Shown: positions 17,176 through 26,139, numbered from the stretch's first letter. The stretch: DNA of 39,397 nucleotides from Anaerolineales bacterium (GCA_020354045.1 CP070639.1:2481834-2521230); one strand, 5' to 3'. Numbers and translations are program-made. Notes: a model not told the origin generated them from the sequence alone.

Positions 17176-18825
17176 ATGAAACCATCACGAATTAGCTGCC
17201 TATCCGGAACTGGCATAATAACTGCCCTGCTCACTCTGATGATCATCACTGGCGTAGGACTCGCCCGCGGCGGCGTTTTATTCAGCCCGGGTGATTTAAA
17301 TGCAATTCCAAAAGATCAACCCCTGGGGGGTGTCGCGACCCATGCAGAAATTGGAGGACGCTGCGCAGCCTGCCACACTGCTTTTTGGGAACAAGAATTA
17401 ATGGCAGATCGCTGCATAGCATGCCACAACAATTTAATCCAGATGGGACAAAACTTCCATGTTGTCATGCTGGCTCAAAGTAAAAGCCTGCAATGCAAGC
17501 ACTGTCATACTGAGCATCGTGGCGCGTTGGCTTCACTAACTACCCTGCAAATGGAACGCTTCCCGCATAATGATGCTACCAGATTTTCTCTGCAAAGCCA
17601 CCAGCGAAACCAGGATGGTTCAACCTTCCAATGTGAAGATTGTCATGGTGCGGATTTCGCGATATTCCAGGTCAACTGGTGCCTTGAATGTCACCTGGAA
17701 ATTGAGGGTGCACAGATCGAATCCCATGCTGCTGTTTATAGCCTAGAATGCCTGGCCTGTCATGATGGTTTAGAGACACTGGGACGTGGTTTTGACCATA
17801 ACTTGACCTCTTTCGCGCTTACCGGAGAACATACCACCACGCTATGTTCGGATTGCCATGCCGGTGCAGGCTCTCTCGCTGATATGGAAGCTACCCGAGT
17901 CGAATGCGCCTTTTGCCACAACCACGATGACCCCCATGCAGGTGGTTATGGTCGCGAATGTGAACAATGTCATAATCCACAAGATTGGGAAGATATAGCT
18001 TTCAACCACCAACAGACTGCTTTCCCTTTGCTCGGAGCGCACGCGCAGGTCTCCTGCCAGGGCTGTCACCAATTTACCTCTCTGCAGAACACACCCACAA
18101 CTTGCTTCGCATGCCATGCTGAGAATGACCCGCATGAAGCCCAATTTGGTCAGGACTGTGCTACCTGTCATACCGTCGAGGGCTGGGACAAGGTAACTTT
18201 TGACCACTCACTGTCAGCGTTCCCGCTAACCGGTGCACACACCTCGGTTGCCTGTACTGACTGCCACCTTAACAATGTTTACCGTGGCACTGCGCAAGTG
18301 TGCCAGACCTGCCATGTGCAGGATGACATTCATGCTGGTCAATTTCTTCAGGACTGTGCTGCCTGCCATGTGACCGAGACGTGGGAACAGGTAAACTTTG
18401 ATCATTCATCGGCAGCTTTCCAGCTCACCGGGGCACATGTGGATGCAGTGTGCTCTCAATGCCATTTGAATGGGCAGTTTGTAGGGACCTCCCAACAATG
18501 CGTTGCCTGCCATGCCGACCCGATGTATCACCAGGGCTTATTCAGCCAGAATTGCGACAGCTGCCACAATACTTCTGCCTGGGTTCCAGCTACCTTCAAC
18601 CAGGCTCACAGGTTTCCGATTAACCACGGAAGGCGAGGCAGCAGCTGCAGCACCTGCCACCCAAGCACACTCAGGGACTACACGTGTTACGGCTGTCACG
18701 ATCACAACCGGGCAAATATTGAGAGCGAACACAGGGAAGAAGGTATCGGAAATTTCAATAATTGCGTACGCTGCCATCCTACAGGTCGGGAAGAAGAAGG
18801 CGGCGACGGTGGTGGCGATGATTAA
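17176..18825 (+). CDS. Multiheme c-type cytochrome with 21 CXXCH sites
   Basis: Exported electron-transfer protein. Its 549 residues contain 21 CXXCH heme-attachment motifs. The N-terminus is a signal peptide or anchor (hydrophobic residues about 13-30). The first six hemes (residues about 63-200) look like a cytochrome c3/c7-type cluster. From residue 206, five modules of 66-70 residues follow, each opening with FDH...F.LTGAH and carrying three CXXCH. The last is degenerate and ends in an acidic Gly-rich tail (EEEGGDGGGDD). Extra histidines (FDH, GAH, DPH) are likely distal ligands. No porin or outer-membrane partner lies nearby. It is the terminal gene of the redox unit, with no clear terminator before the convergent bactofilin gene. 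Confidence 0.95.
   Translation: MKPSRISCLSGTGIITALLTLMIITGVGLARGGVLFSPGDLNAIPKDQPLGGVATHAEIGGRCAACHTAFWEQELMADRCIACHNNLIQMGQNFHVVMLAQSKSLQCKHCHTEHRGALASLTTLQMERFPHNDATRFSLQSHQRNQDGSTFQCEDCHGADFAIFQVNWCLECHLEIEGAQIESHAAVYSLECLACHDGLETLGRGFDHNLTSFALTGEHTTTLCSDCHAGAGSLADMEATRVECAFCHNHDDPHAGGYGRECEQCHNPQDWEDIAFNHQQTAFPLLGAHAQVSCQGCHQFTSLQNTPTTCFACHAENDPHEAQFGQDCATCHTVEGWDKVTFDHSLSAFPLTGAHTSVACTDCHLNNVYRGTAQVCQTCHVQDDIHAGQFLQDCAACHVTETWEQVNFDHSSAAFQLTGAHVDAVCSQCHLNGQFVGTSQQCVACHADPMYHQGLFSQNCDSCHNTSAWVPATFNQAHRFPINHGRRGSSCSTCHPSTLRDYTCYGCHDHNRANIESEHREEGIGNFNNCVRCHPTGREEEGGDGGGDD
17791..18790 (+). repeat. Five tandem 66-70 codon three-heme modules
   Basis: Module starts are near 17791, 18001, 18199, 18397 and 18595, a period of 198 bases for modules 2-5 and 210 for the first. 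Each encodes FxH, a GAH-like motif and three CXXCH; the fifth is diverged. The protein period is exact, while the DNA has drifted, which indicates old internal duplication. Confidence 0.85.
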
Positions 18826-18840
18826 GTGAGAAGGTCGATA

Positions 18841-19308
18841 TCAGGGACTCTTTTCACCCTCTTCTGGAACCACATCCTTGTCACTGCCTTCGCCATCAGC
18901 CTGCTCTGGCATTGAGGATGGTAGTCCGAGATCGACTTGTTCTTCCATACGAATCTGGCCGCGTAAGAATGCCCCCTCTGCGGTGGCGAAAGCTGCTGTG
19001 ATCACATTTCCCCACACCCGCCCGGTTGAGCGGATCTCGACTTTTTCCGCAAGGATATCGCCCCGCACTGCACCAGCGACAATAACTGTTTTTGCCCGCA
19101 GCTGGTTGCAGGTGACTCTGCCCGTTTCCCCCACTACCAGTAGCCCCCGTAAATCGATATCCCCCTCAAATGCACCCTCTATGCGAATCCCACCACTGCC
19201 GCTCAGGTTGCCTTTCCAGGCTACTCCCGCTCCAAGTACCGAGGTGACCCTTTCAGGCGCTGCTTGGGGGGTTGACAAGGGGACTGTTTCTTCACGCTTG
19301 CGGAACAT
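18841..19308 (-). CDS. Bactofilin (polymer-forming cytoskeletal protein)
   Basis: Self-assembling beta-helical filament protein involved in cell shape or local scaffolding. The central region (about residues 25-125) shows the repeating hydrophobic/Gly pattern of the bactofilin beta-helix: WKGNLSGSGGIRIEGAFEGD, then VAGAVRGDILAEKVEI and GRVWGNV. Flexible N- and acidic C-terminal tails flank it, as in the family. Length 155 is typical. It lies 11 bases after fabI on the same strand, so the two are probably cotranscribed. No M23 peptidase partner is adjacent. Confidence 0.93.
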   Translation of the reverse strand: MFRKREETVPLSTPQAAPERVTSVLGAGVAWKGNLSGSGGIRIEGAFEGDIDLRGLLVVGETGRVTCNQLRAKTVIVAGAVRGDILAEKVEIRSTGRVWGNVITAAFATAEGAFLRGQIRMEEQVDLGLPSSMPEQADGEGSDKDVVPEEGEKSP

Positions 19309-19319
19309 TTCTATGGCTC

Positions 19320-20102
19320 CTACTCTACTGCTTCGCTGAACCCTAGAATATTATAGCCAGAGTCCACATAGAGCACCTCACCAGTGGTTTTAGCAGCCAG
19401 GTCTGAACAAAGGTAGACCGCGCTGGCGCCTACATCCTCAATTGTTATACTTTCATGCAAGGGAGCAAGGTCTGCGAATTTCCGATACATCGTCTTAAAT
19501 CCAGATACGCCCGCGGCCGACAGCGTGCGGATGGGTCCAGCCGATATTGCATTTACACGCACCCCCTGTTTACCAAAATCGTAAGCCAGGTAGCGCACCG
19601 AGGCTTCTAAAGCTGCCTTTGCCACCCCCATAACATTATAGTTCGGGGATACCTTCTCCGCCCCATAGTAAGAGAGTGTCAGCAGCGCGCCACCCGGTCG
19701 GATAAATGGCTGGAATGATCTGGCCAGGGCAGTTAGAGAATAAACACTGATGTCCATGGCCGTGTGAAACCCCTTCCGGCTGGTGGCATAATACGGGCCT
19801 GTCAGTTCTTCACGGTTCGCAAATGCAATGGCGTGTACCAGGATATCCACCCCATCGAACGCCTGTCTGGCTTTTTCCGTCACAGCCTCAATTTGTTCGT
19901 CAGAGGTGACATCACATTCTTCTACAAAGCTACATCCTATTTGTTCCGCTAACGGCTTTACCCGTCTTTCCAGAGCCTCACCAGCATAACTAATGCCGAT
20001 TCCAGCCCCTTGTTCATGGAAAGCCTTCGTGATCCCCCACGCAATTGAGCGTTCATTGGCCAGTCCAAAGATCATAGCAGTTTTTCCATCTAGTAAACCC
20101 AT
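19320..20102 (-). CDS. fabI: Enoyl-[acyl-carrier-protein] reductase (NADH), FabI
   Basis: Catalyses the last reduction in each cycle of type II fatty-acid synthesis. It has the FabI-specific cofactor motif [12 protein letters not shown] and the catalytic Tyr155-(X6)-Lys162 (YNVMGVAK), with Tyr145 in SYYGAEK, and the substrate-loop region [17 protein letters not shown]. Length 260 is typical. A GGAGG ribosome site precedes the ATG. This isozyme is the usual target of triclosan and diazaborines. Bactofilin follows closely. Confidence 0.96.
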   Translation of the reverse strand: MGLLDGKTAMIFGLANERSIAWGITKAFHEQGAGIGISYAGEALERRVKPLAEQIGCSFVEECDVTSDEQIEAVTEKARQAFDGVDILVHAIAFANREELTGPYYATSRKGFHTAMDISVYSLTALARSFQPFIRPGGALLTLSYYGAEKVSPNYNVMGVAKAALEASVRYLAYDFGKQGVRVNAISAGPIRTLSAAGVSGFKTMYRKFADLAPLHESITIEDVGASAVYLCSDLAAKTTGEVLYVDSGYNILGFSEAVE

Positions 20103-20151
20103 CGGGTAACCTCCAAAACAATAAGATTTTAAATTCCAGGATAAATGTTCT

Positions 20152-20766
20152 TTAGAGAGTATCGATTATGTTTTCCGCCTTCGCCAGCGATGTGCGAAAC
20201 CTCCACGGGATACTCTTCCAGGGTTCAGGTACATTGTTTAACCCTACTCTTGGACCGGTGGTTATCATAGTCTGGCTGACTTGCTGTTCCATTTCCACAA
20301 AGATTTCAGATTGGCTGGCACACAGATCGATGCCATTATGGCGCGCATCGATCCCTAGAGCCTGGCAAATCTTGGCTGGTCCATCTGTCCATCTTTGAGG
20401 TGCAACCTGCACACGACGCGCAGCAATTGTCTTCAAGCCTTCTACAGGCTGAATTGCCCGGATCAACACCGCAGCGGGGTAACCTTCGGTTTCCGTGACA
20501 AAGTTCAACATCCAATGCATACCATAGGTAAAATATACATATGCATGACCAGGTGGGCCATACATCACTTTCGTGCGGTTGGTGAAACCAGCTCTGGCAT
20601 GACAGGCCTGGTCCTCTTCTCCACGATATACCTCCACCTCGCTGATGATACCTGCCAGGCGCTGCCCGTTATCCATGTGTACCAGACGCTGGCCCAATAA
20701 CTCTTTCGCTACCTGGAGTGTATTTTGAGCGTAAAAATCGCGCCCCAATTGCTTGGTTTTTGGCAT
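20152..20766 (-). CDS. 3-methyladenine DNA glycosylase (AAG/MPG family)
   Basis: Base-excision repair glycosylase that removes alkylated purines. Diagnostic segments include [23 protein letters not shown] start (GRDFYAQ), [15 protein letters not shown] with the catalytic glutamate, [27 protein letters not shown], and the C-terminal GPRVGLN. The ATG at 20766 gives 204 residues. A longer reading from TTG 20781 is less likely, because TACAAT lies within it, 6 bases before the ATG. Monocistronic and divergent from guaB. Confidence 0.94.
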   Translation of the reverse strand: MPKTKQLGRDFYAQNTLQVAKELLGQRLVHMDNGQRLAGIISEVEVYRGEEDQACHARAGFTNRTKVMYGPPGHAYVYFTYGMHWMLNFVTETEGYPAAVLIRAIQPVEGLKTIAARRVQVAPQRWTDGPAKICQALGIDARHNGIDLCASQSEIFVEMEQQVSQTMITTGPRVGLNNVPEPWKSIPWRFRTSLAKAENIIDTL

Positions 20767-20772
20767 GCGGAT

Positions 20773-20778
20773 ATTGTA
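20773..20778 (-). promoter_or_regulatory. -10 box (TACAAT) for a leaderless start
   Basis: On the minus strand TTGTACAAT is followed by six bases and the ATG of the glycosylase gene. The layout matches that at 11354-11359. No Shine-Dalgarno site and no good -35 are visible. Confidence 0.5.
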
Positions 20779-20828
20779 CAATAAAACTTGGATAGTTTTA
20801 GCATTTATCTTTCACGATGGAGGCGGCG

Positions 20829-22274
20829 ATGAACATTCGAGCCGATGTTGGTTTGACCTTTGATGATGTTTTGTTGGTGCCTAATCACTCTTCAATCCGC
20901 AGTCGTTCACATGTAGATCCTTCCAGCTGGCTGGTGCCAGGTATACGTTTGGCGATCCCGATACTTAGCGCCAATATGGATACGGTCACAGAAGCGTCCA
21001 TGGCAATTGCAATGGCGCAAAGTGGCGGCATGGGCATCATTCACCGCTTTATGCCCATTGAACGCCAGGCAGATGCCGTGCGTAAAGTTAAGCGTGCTGA
21101 AAGTTTTGTCGTAGAAAACCCCCTCACCGTTCCATCTGATACCAGTATCGATGATGCCCGCCGCATCATGGCCGAAGCCGGCATTGGTGGTTTGATCGTT
21201 ATCGGTGCCCAAGGTCAACTCGTCGGCATTCTCACCGCGCGCGACTTGCTGCTGGCTCCAAAAGGCTCTTACAGTGTTACCTCCGTGATGACGCCTAGAG
21301 AGCGAATGGTGGTTGCCCAGGCAGATGAGCCTCTGGATGCCGCTCGCCTGGCCTTGCACGCTCACCGCATAGAAAAGCTTCCCCTGGTTGATGACCAGGA
21401 TAATGTAGTTGGCCTGATCACCGCGCAAGACATTATCAAATTGCAAGAACACCCGCAAGCTACCAAGGATAACAAGGGACGTCTGAGAGTAGGCGTTGCG
21501 GTTGGAGTGCGCTCACCCGACCTGGAACGCGCCGCGGTCTGTGTCGAGGCCGGCGCGGATGTACTCCTGATTGATATTGCCCATGGACATGCCGATCATG
21601 TGGTTGAAATGGTGCGCACACTAAAGCGCGAATTCCCGGAATACCCTGTAGTTGCTGGAAATGTCGCCACCGCGCAGGGTGTACATGATCTTGCTGAGGC
21701 TGGGGCAGATGCGGTTAAAGTAGGTGTGGGTGCTGGTTCTATTTGTACCACCCGTATTGTCACTGGATATGGAGTGCCACAGCTCACCGCCATCGCGGAT
21801 TGTGCCCGCGTCGGCCAGGAAATTGGAGTTCCAATCATTGCCGATGGAGGTATCAGCACTTCTGGTGATCTGACCAAAGCTATGGCTGCGGGTGCAAGTA
21901 CAGTAATGTTGGGTAGTTTGTTAGCAGGTACCGAGGAGAGTCCGGGAGCTGCGGTAGTTCGCAATGGACGGCGCTATAAAGTTGTGCGCGGCATGGCCTC
22001 GCTCACCGCTAATGTAGCCCGCAAAGAGATCGAAAAGATCGGAGAAGTCGATCCGGATGAATGGGAAGCCATCGTTCCTGAAGGGGTAGAAGCCCTGGTT
22101 CCATACCGTGGCACCGTGACCGATATTCTTTACCAGCTCATCGGTGGGCTGCGCTCTGGTATGAGCTATGCCGGAGCTGGGACAATCGCGGAGTTATGGG
22201 AAAACGCAGAATTTATCCGCATCACACCTGCGGGCCAGGCCGAATCTCAGGCGCATGATGTCAGACTCATTTAG
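20829..22274 (+). CDS. guaB: IMP dehydrogenase
   Basis: Oxidises IMP to XMP with NAD, the committing step of GMP synthesis. N-terminal [18 protein letters not shown] starts the TIM barrel. Two CBS domains are inserted (about 95-210, with [10 protein letters not shown] between them), and the catalytic Cys306 lies in [13 protein letters not shown]. The flap region follows ([13 protein letters not shown]). GGAGG five bases upstream supports ATG 20829 over ATG 20817. Length 481 is normal. The C-terminal [25 protein letters not shown] is split here as YRGTVTD and [12 protein letters not shown]; both are standard. Confidence 0.98.
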   Translation: MNIRADVGLTFDDVLLVPNHSSIRSRSHVDPSSWLVPGIRLAIPILSANMDTVTEASMAIAMAQSGGMGIIHRFMPIERQADAVRKVKRAESFVVENPLTVPSDTSIDDARRIMAEAGIGGLIVIGAQGQLVGILTARDLLLAPKGSYSVTSVMTPRERMVVAQADEPLDAARLALHAHRIEKLPLVDDQDNVVGLITAQDIIKLQEHPQATKDNKGRLRVGVAVGVRSPDLERAAVCVEAGADVLLIDIAHGHADHVVEMVRTLKREFPEYPVVAGNVATAQGVHDLAEAGADAVKVGVGAGSICTTRIVTGYGVPQLTAIADCARVGQEIGVPIIADGGISTSGDLTKAMAAGASTVMLGSLLAGTEESPGAAVVRNGRRYKVVRGMASLTANVARKEIEKIGEVDPDEWEAIVPEGVEALVPYRGTVTDILYQLIGGLRSGMSYAGAGTIAELWENAEFIRITPAGQAESQAHDVRLI

Positions 22275-22314
22275 CGGGATCGCTCGGATACGCACTACGA
22301 TCACATCACTTGGG

Positions 22315-23265
22315 TTAAATTAGTGGCTTGGTGGGAATTTCCCGCCGGAAACGTGCGTCCCTATCTAGGGTCAATCGTAAGCCTTCACTTAGATTTATTC
22401 TAGGTTGGTAGCCAAGTTTCTCGCGTGCCAGGGTGATATCCGCACACATCCGAGAGACGCCCGGATCAGTGCGCGGATTATAGATGACCTCCGCTTTGCT
22501 GTTGGTGAGTTCTAAAACCTGCTGGACAAGTTCCCGCACGCTGGTTTCCTTACCGCTCCCAACGTTAATGATGGCCCGCTGGATCCCTGGAGCAGTCGCC
22601 GCGGCAACCATACAGCGCACGACGTCATCTAAAAAAACGTAATCGCGAGTTTGGGACCCCTGGCTGTGTACAACGATCGTCCCGTCCCGCACTGCCTGAC
22701 GTAAAAAGTTAGGGATCACGGGAGGATGCGAGGCCGGTAAATGTTGGCCAGGTCCGTACGCGTTGAAAACGCGCAGGCACACTGTTTCTATCCCCCATTG
22801 AGATCCAATCGTGTTTACGTAATATTCCGCAGCGATTTTTGAGACCGCGTAAGGCGAGCGAGGGTTGAGTATGGCCGTCTCCGACAGGGGTTGCTCGGAT
22901 TGGTCACCGTAGACTGCTCCCGAAGAGATGAAAACTACCCGCCGCACGCCGACATCCCGCATGGCTTCCATCAGGCTCACCGTTCCGCCAACGTTTACGG
23001 CGTTGTACTCGCGCGGGTATAGAGCGGACTCAGGCACCGAAACGCGTGCCGCCAGGTGATACACACAGTCAACATCTTGCAGTAAAGTCCAGAGTTTGGG
23101 CCTGTCATTCACGTCGCCGCGCGTGAAATGAACATCTGGCGATAAAGCCTGGGGGTTGCCCGTAGAAAGGTCATCCAGCCCACGTACCTGGTGGCCTTCG
23201 CGTGCCAGCCGGTTTGCTAGCGCCGAGCCCAGAAATCCAGCCGATCCTGTGATCAGAAAATGCAT
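22315..23265 (-). CDS. NAD-dependent epimerase/dehydratase (UDP-glucose 4-epimerase-like)
   Basis: Extended short-chain dehydrogenase acting on nucleotide sugars. N-terminal ITGSAGFLGSALA binds NAD. The catalytic Tyr and Lys are in YAVSKIAAEYY, the middle has FISSGAVYGDQ, and the substrate region has RVFNAYGPGQ. Length 316 fits GalE/WbpP-like enzymes; the exact sugar is not fixed. Monocistronic, with its start close to the divergent HEXXH protein gene. It could feed exopolysaccharide or glycolipid synthesis, but no glycosyltransferase is adjacent. Confidence 0.93.
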   Translation of the reverse strand: MHFLITGSAGFLGSALANRLAREGHQVRGLDDLSTGNPQALSPDVHFTRGDVNDRPKLWTLLQDVDCVYHLAARVSVPESALYPREYNAVNVGGTVSLMEAMRDVGVRRVVFISSGAVYGDQSEQPLSETAILNPRSPYAVSKIAAEYYVNTIGSQWGIETVCLRVFNAYGPGQHLPASHPPVIPNFLRQAVRDGTIVVHSQGSQTRDYVFLDDVVRCMVAAATAPGIQRAIINVGSGKETSVRELVQQVLELTNSKAEVIYNPRTDPGVSRMCADITLAREKLGYQPRINLSEGLRLTLDRDARFRREIPTKPLI

Positions 23266-23397
23266 GGCGAGGTGGATTATAGCACGAGAAATTGGGTCTC
23301 TGAAGTTGCTGTAAGGCTCGCCACACTGCGATCCTGGCTCCGGAAGAAGGTAGTACCTAGAAAATACCTGCTGATGCCATGGGCTAAAAAATTTAAT

Positions 23398-23426
23398 TTG
23401 ACACGCTTCACGTGGTCGTTTATGAT
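23398..23426 (+). promoter_or_regulatory. Near-consensus promoter giving a leaderless mRNA
   Basis: TTGACA (23398-23403), 17-base spacer, TATGAT (23421-23426), then seven bases and ATG at 23434. This is the best of three such layouts in the window, and it sets the start of the downstream gene. Confidence 0.75.
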
Positions 23427-23433
23427 CGCTGCT

Positions 23434-24693
23434 ATGCGCCTGCTGGATGCTCTACAAAAGGTCCTAATCCTGTTCATACTTACAGCCCTTCTGCGAGGAT
23501 CCACGCTGCCGCCAGCTGAGCAGACAGAAAAAGTAAGGGCTTTCACTCGCGATGTAGAATTTGATTATGTAAGCTGGACTTTGGAAGCTCTGGGCATTAA
23601 ATTCCAACAATTAGCTTTGGGAAGCGCTCACTATATACCAGAGAGCCAGCGCAACCAAATTGTACGGGATTACTTGCACCTGGTTGCAGAAATTCAACAG
23701 ACAACCTCCCGTTTGAATGACATATATGCTGATCCTGGTATTACCAACCCTCAGCAGGCCTCACAGGAGATCCGCCGCAAGCTAGATGGGCTTCACGACA
23801 GGCATGCCAAATTGGCACCATTGGCTGAAGCCATCCTCCAGGATCAAACTGCCACTATCGTTGCTGACCTGGACATTGCCCTCGCCGGGCAATCGATCCC
23901 GCCCGTCCTGTATCACAGCACGCCTTTACCGCTGGCTTTAATTGTTTCACCTCGTGAAGTCATTCGCCTGGATGAAAATATTTCGCTGCTGGCTGATTTA
24001 AGCCTCGAACAGCAGGTAGACCTCGAGGAGCAGGTAGATAATACCATCGATGTTTCCTCACTTGTTGTTGGTATTGGTGGTGTCGGTGTCTACCCGACCA
24101 TGGTGATGCAAACTACAGACCTGAATTGGCTCGCAGAGGTGGTCGCTCACGAATGGGTGCACAACTTTCTCAGCCTGCGACCTCTGGGGGTTAACTATTT
24201 TACGAGCCCTGAGCTGCGCACGATAAATGAGACGACTGCCTCCATTGCAGGCAAGGAAATCGGGCGAGCCTTGATTGAACGCTATTATCCCGAACTGCTG
24301 CCACCCCCACCTCCCGAGCTGCCACCCTCAGCGCCCCCCACGCCTGCCCCAGAACCACCCGCTTTCGATTTTCGGGCCGAGATGCGCCAGACCCGGGTAA
24401 CCGCAGATGCCCTGCTCGCAGAAGGCAATATCGAAGAGGCGGAAGCATACATGGAAGCACGTCGTGCAGTGTTCTGGGAAAAAGGCTACCACATACGTAA
24501 AATTAACCAGGCTTACTTTGCCTTTTATGGAGCTTATGCAGACCTACCCGGAGGCGCAGCAGGCGAAGATCCTGTTGGCGCAGCCGTACGGGCGTTTCGC
24601 CTCCAAAGCCCTGATCTGGCTGCCTTCCTAAGACAAATTTCCTGGATAACCTCCTTTGAACAATTATTGGGGCTTGTCAACCCATCTGATTAG
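23434..24693 (+). CDS. Membrane-anchored putative zinc metalloprotease (HEXXH)
   Basis: Unrecognised family. With the promoter-defined ATG at 23434 it has 419 residues. An N-terminal membrane anchor lies at about 8-23 (VLILFILTALL). A helical domain follows. HEWVH at His239-Glu240-His243 has NETTASIAGKEIG about 30 residues later, which could offer a third glutamate ligand as in gluzincins. A Pro-rich hinge (about 290-310, PPPPPELPPSAPPTPAP) leads to a C-terminal helical domain. It is probably active outside the cytoplasm. Reading from the upstream ATG 23260 would overlap the divergent epimerase start and the promoter, so I rejected it. Confidence 0.78.
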   Translation: MRLLDALQKVLILFILTALLRGSTLPPAEQTEKVRAFTRDVEFDYVSWTLEALGIKFQQLALGSAHYIPESQRNQIVRDYLHLVAEIQQTTSRLNDIYADPGITNPQQASQEIRRKLDGLHDRHAKLAPLAEAILQDQTATIVADLDIALAGQSIPPVLYHSTPLPLALIVSPREVIRLDENISLLADLSLEQQVDLEEQVDNTIDVSSLVVGIGGVGVYPTMVMQTTDLNWLAEVVAHEWVHNFLSLRPLGVNYFTSPELRTINETTASIAGKEIGRALIERYYPELLPPPPPELPPSAPPTPAPEPPAFDFRAEMRQTRVTADALLAEGNIEEAEAYMEARRAVFWEKGYHIRKINQAYFAFYGAYADLPGGAAGEDPVGAAVRAFRLQSPDLAAFLRQISWITSFEQLLGLVNPSD

Positions 24694-24758
24694 AGCGATC
24701 ACTGGTAAAATGGATGGCATTACGCTAGTTAAGACGCATACTAGTAGGAGTTCGTATA

Positions 24759-26075
24759 TTGAGACACCAAATTTTTCTTTTTTTATGTCTTTCGTTGATC
24801 CTCACAAGCTGTCAGGGCAACCTCTCAACCGCTTCCTCAGGCGGTGCCCAAATAGAAAGTCCGGGCGAGCAGGCAAATCAGACTTCGACAACTCCCTCTC
24901 TCACTACTGAGAAAACCGTAGCGGTCCCTCCAACCCAGGTCGAGGTCGCTATGACCTTGGAACCTGCAGGTTGTACGGTAGTAAGTCCAAGACCTACTCC
25001 AGGACCGACCGAACAATCCATTTTCCCGCCTGTGGGCGATCTGGATTGGGTCATTGGACCTCAGGAAGCCAGCATCACCCTGGTTGAATATAGCGATTTT
25101 CAGTGACCGGGTTGTGCTGACCTTGCGCCCGTGTTGGCGCAGCTAAAAAATAAATATCCACAGGATGTTCGCATTGTCTACCGACATTTCCCGCTGATCT
25201 CCATCCATGATAAAGCCGCTTTATCCGCTCAAGCTGCCGAGGCAGCCGGCGCTCAGGGTAAATTCTGGGAAATGCATGATCTGCTTTTTGAAAAGCAAGG
25301 CGAGTGGGCCTCTCTGGACGTGCCAGAATTTGAGGACTGGTTGCTAGAGCAAGGAAATGTGCTGGAGCTTGAAATTGAGCAATTCACCCGGGATCTAAGT
25401 AGCGCAGAGATCGCTGTCATGGTCCAGGCTGCTTATGACCATGCAGCGAAAATTGGCTTACCTGGCACCCCATTTTTACTTCTGAATGGACGCATCTGGC
25501 CCAATAATTTGCCGATGAGCCCGGGTAACCTCGCTGCCATCATCGAATTGGACCTACTGGAGCGCAGGCAGTTTACCCAGTGTCCTCCCTTAGCCATTGA
25601 TCTCTCCAAACAGTACCTGGCAACCCTAAAGACGGAAAAGGGGGATATTGTTCTGGAGTTGTTTGCTGATCAGGCGCCTTTAGCTGTCAACAACTTTATT
25701 TTCCTGGCTCAGTCTGGCTGGTTTGATGGTGTCTCATTCCACCGGGTGATCCCAGGGGTCGTCGCTCAGGCAGGCGATCCCAGTGGAACAGGCTTCGGTG
25801 GACCAGGGTATGCTTTTATCACCGAGATATCGTCTGAATTAAAGTTTGATAAAGCCGGAGTGCTCGGCATGGCAAATTCCGGACCCGATTCAAACGGTTC
25901 CCAGTTTTTCATCGCACTGGCACCAAACCCGCAGTGGGATGGCAGTTATACCATCTTTGGTCAGGTTATTGTTGGAATGGACGTCGTTGAGAGCCTTTCC
26001 GCACGCGATCCTTCTAAGACATTGGATCTGCCACCCGGTGATCTGATTCTGAGCATTGTGGTTGAGGAAAAATAA
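24759..26075 (+). CDS. Candidate selenoprotein: DsbA-like thioredoxin fused to cyclophilin, lipoprotein (in-frame TGA at 25104-25106)
   Basis: One continuous frame of 438 residues, interrupted only by TGA at codon 116. Seen: the start is TTG 24759 with TAGGAG upstream; a lipoprotein signal ends in LTSC (Cys18); a Thr/Pro/Ser-rich linker follows; then VEYSDFQ-(TGA)-PGCADLAP, VYRHFPL and the cis-proline loop GLPGTPF (Pro about 238). These are the landmarks of a DsbA/thioredoxin_4 domain in which TGA replaces the first Cys of CXXC. Residues about 286-438 form a cyclophilin (FHRVIPG, AQAGDP, GSQFFI). Inference: the product is an exported thiol/selenol oxidoreductase joined to a prolyl isomerase, a folding helper. 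A SECIS-like hairpin follows the TGA. The alternatives are a nonsense mutation or a sequencing error. Restart at GTG 25131 would lose the active site. Confidence 0.8.
25123..25142 (+). promoter_or_regulatory. Candidate bacterial SECIS element
   Basis: Six perfect pairs (25124-25129 with 25136-25141, TGCGCC/GGCGCA) plus a U-G closing pair, and a six-base loop CGTGTT with G as its second base. The loop begins 23 bases after the TGA. A G among the first two loop bases, a short stem and this spacing match what is expected of bacterial SECIS elements, which lie in the coding region just after UGA. Confidence 0.65.
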
Positions 26076-26139
26076 GCCTGAGCGGATAACGATTCGGCTC
26101 GAGAGCTGTTTATAGGTCAGTCATAAGCAGGTACCTTCA

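Noticed and set aside
23260..23433. Longer N-terminus of the HEXXH protein from ATG 23260
   Set aside because: It overlaps the divergent epimerase start and runs through the TTGACA-17-TATGAT promoter; the encoded segment is basic and unlike a conserved domain.
24759..25106. Stand-alone 115-residue lipoprotein
   Set aside because: It ends abruptly inside a conserved thioredoxin strand (EYSDFQ) exactly before the active-site residue; it is the first part of the candidate selenoprotein.
25131..26075. Separate gene starting at GTG 25131 after the TGA
   Set aside because: There is no ribosome site, the start would remove the signal, the first strand and the CXXC/UXXC active site, and upstream and downstream parts form one thioredoxin fold in one frame.
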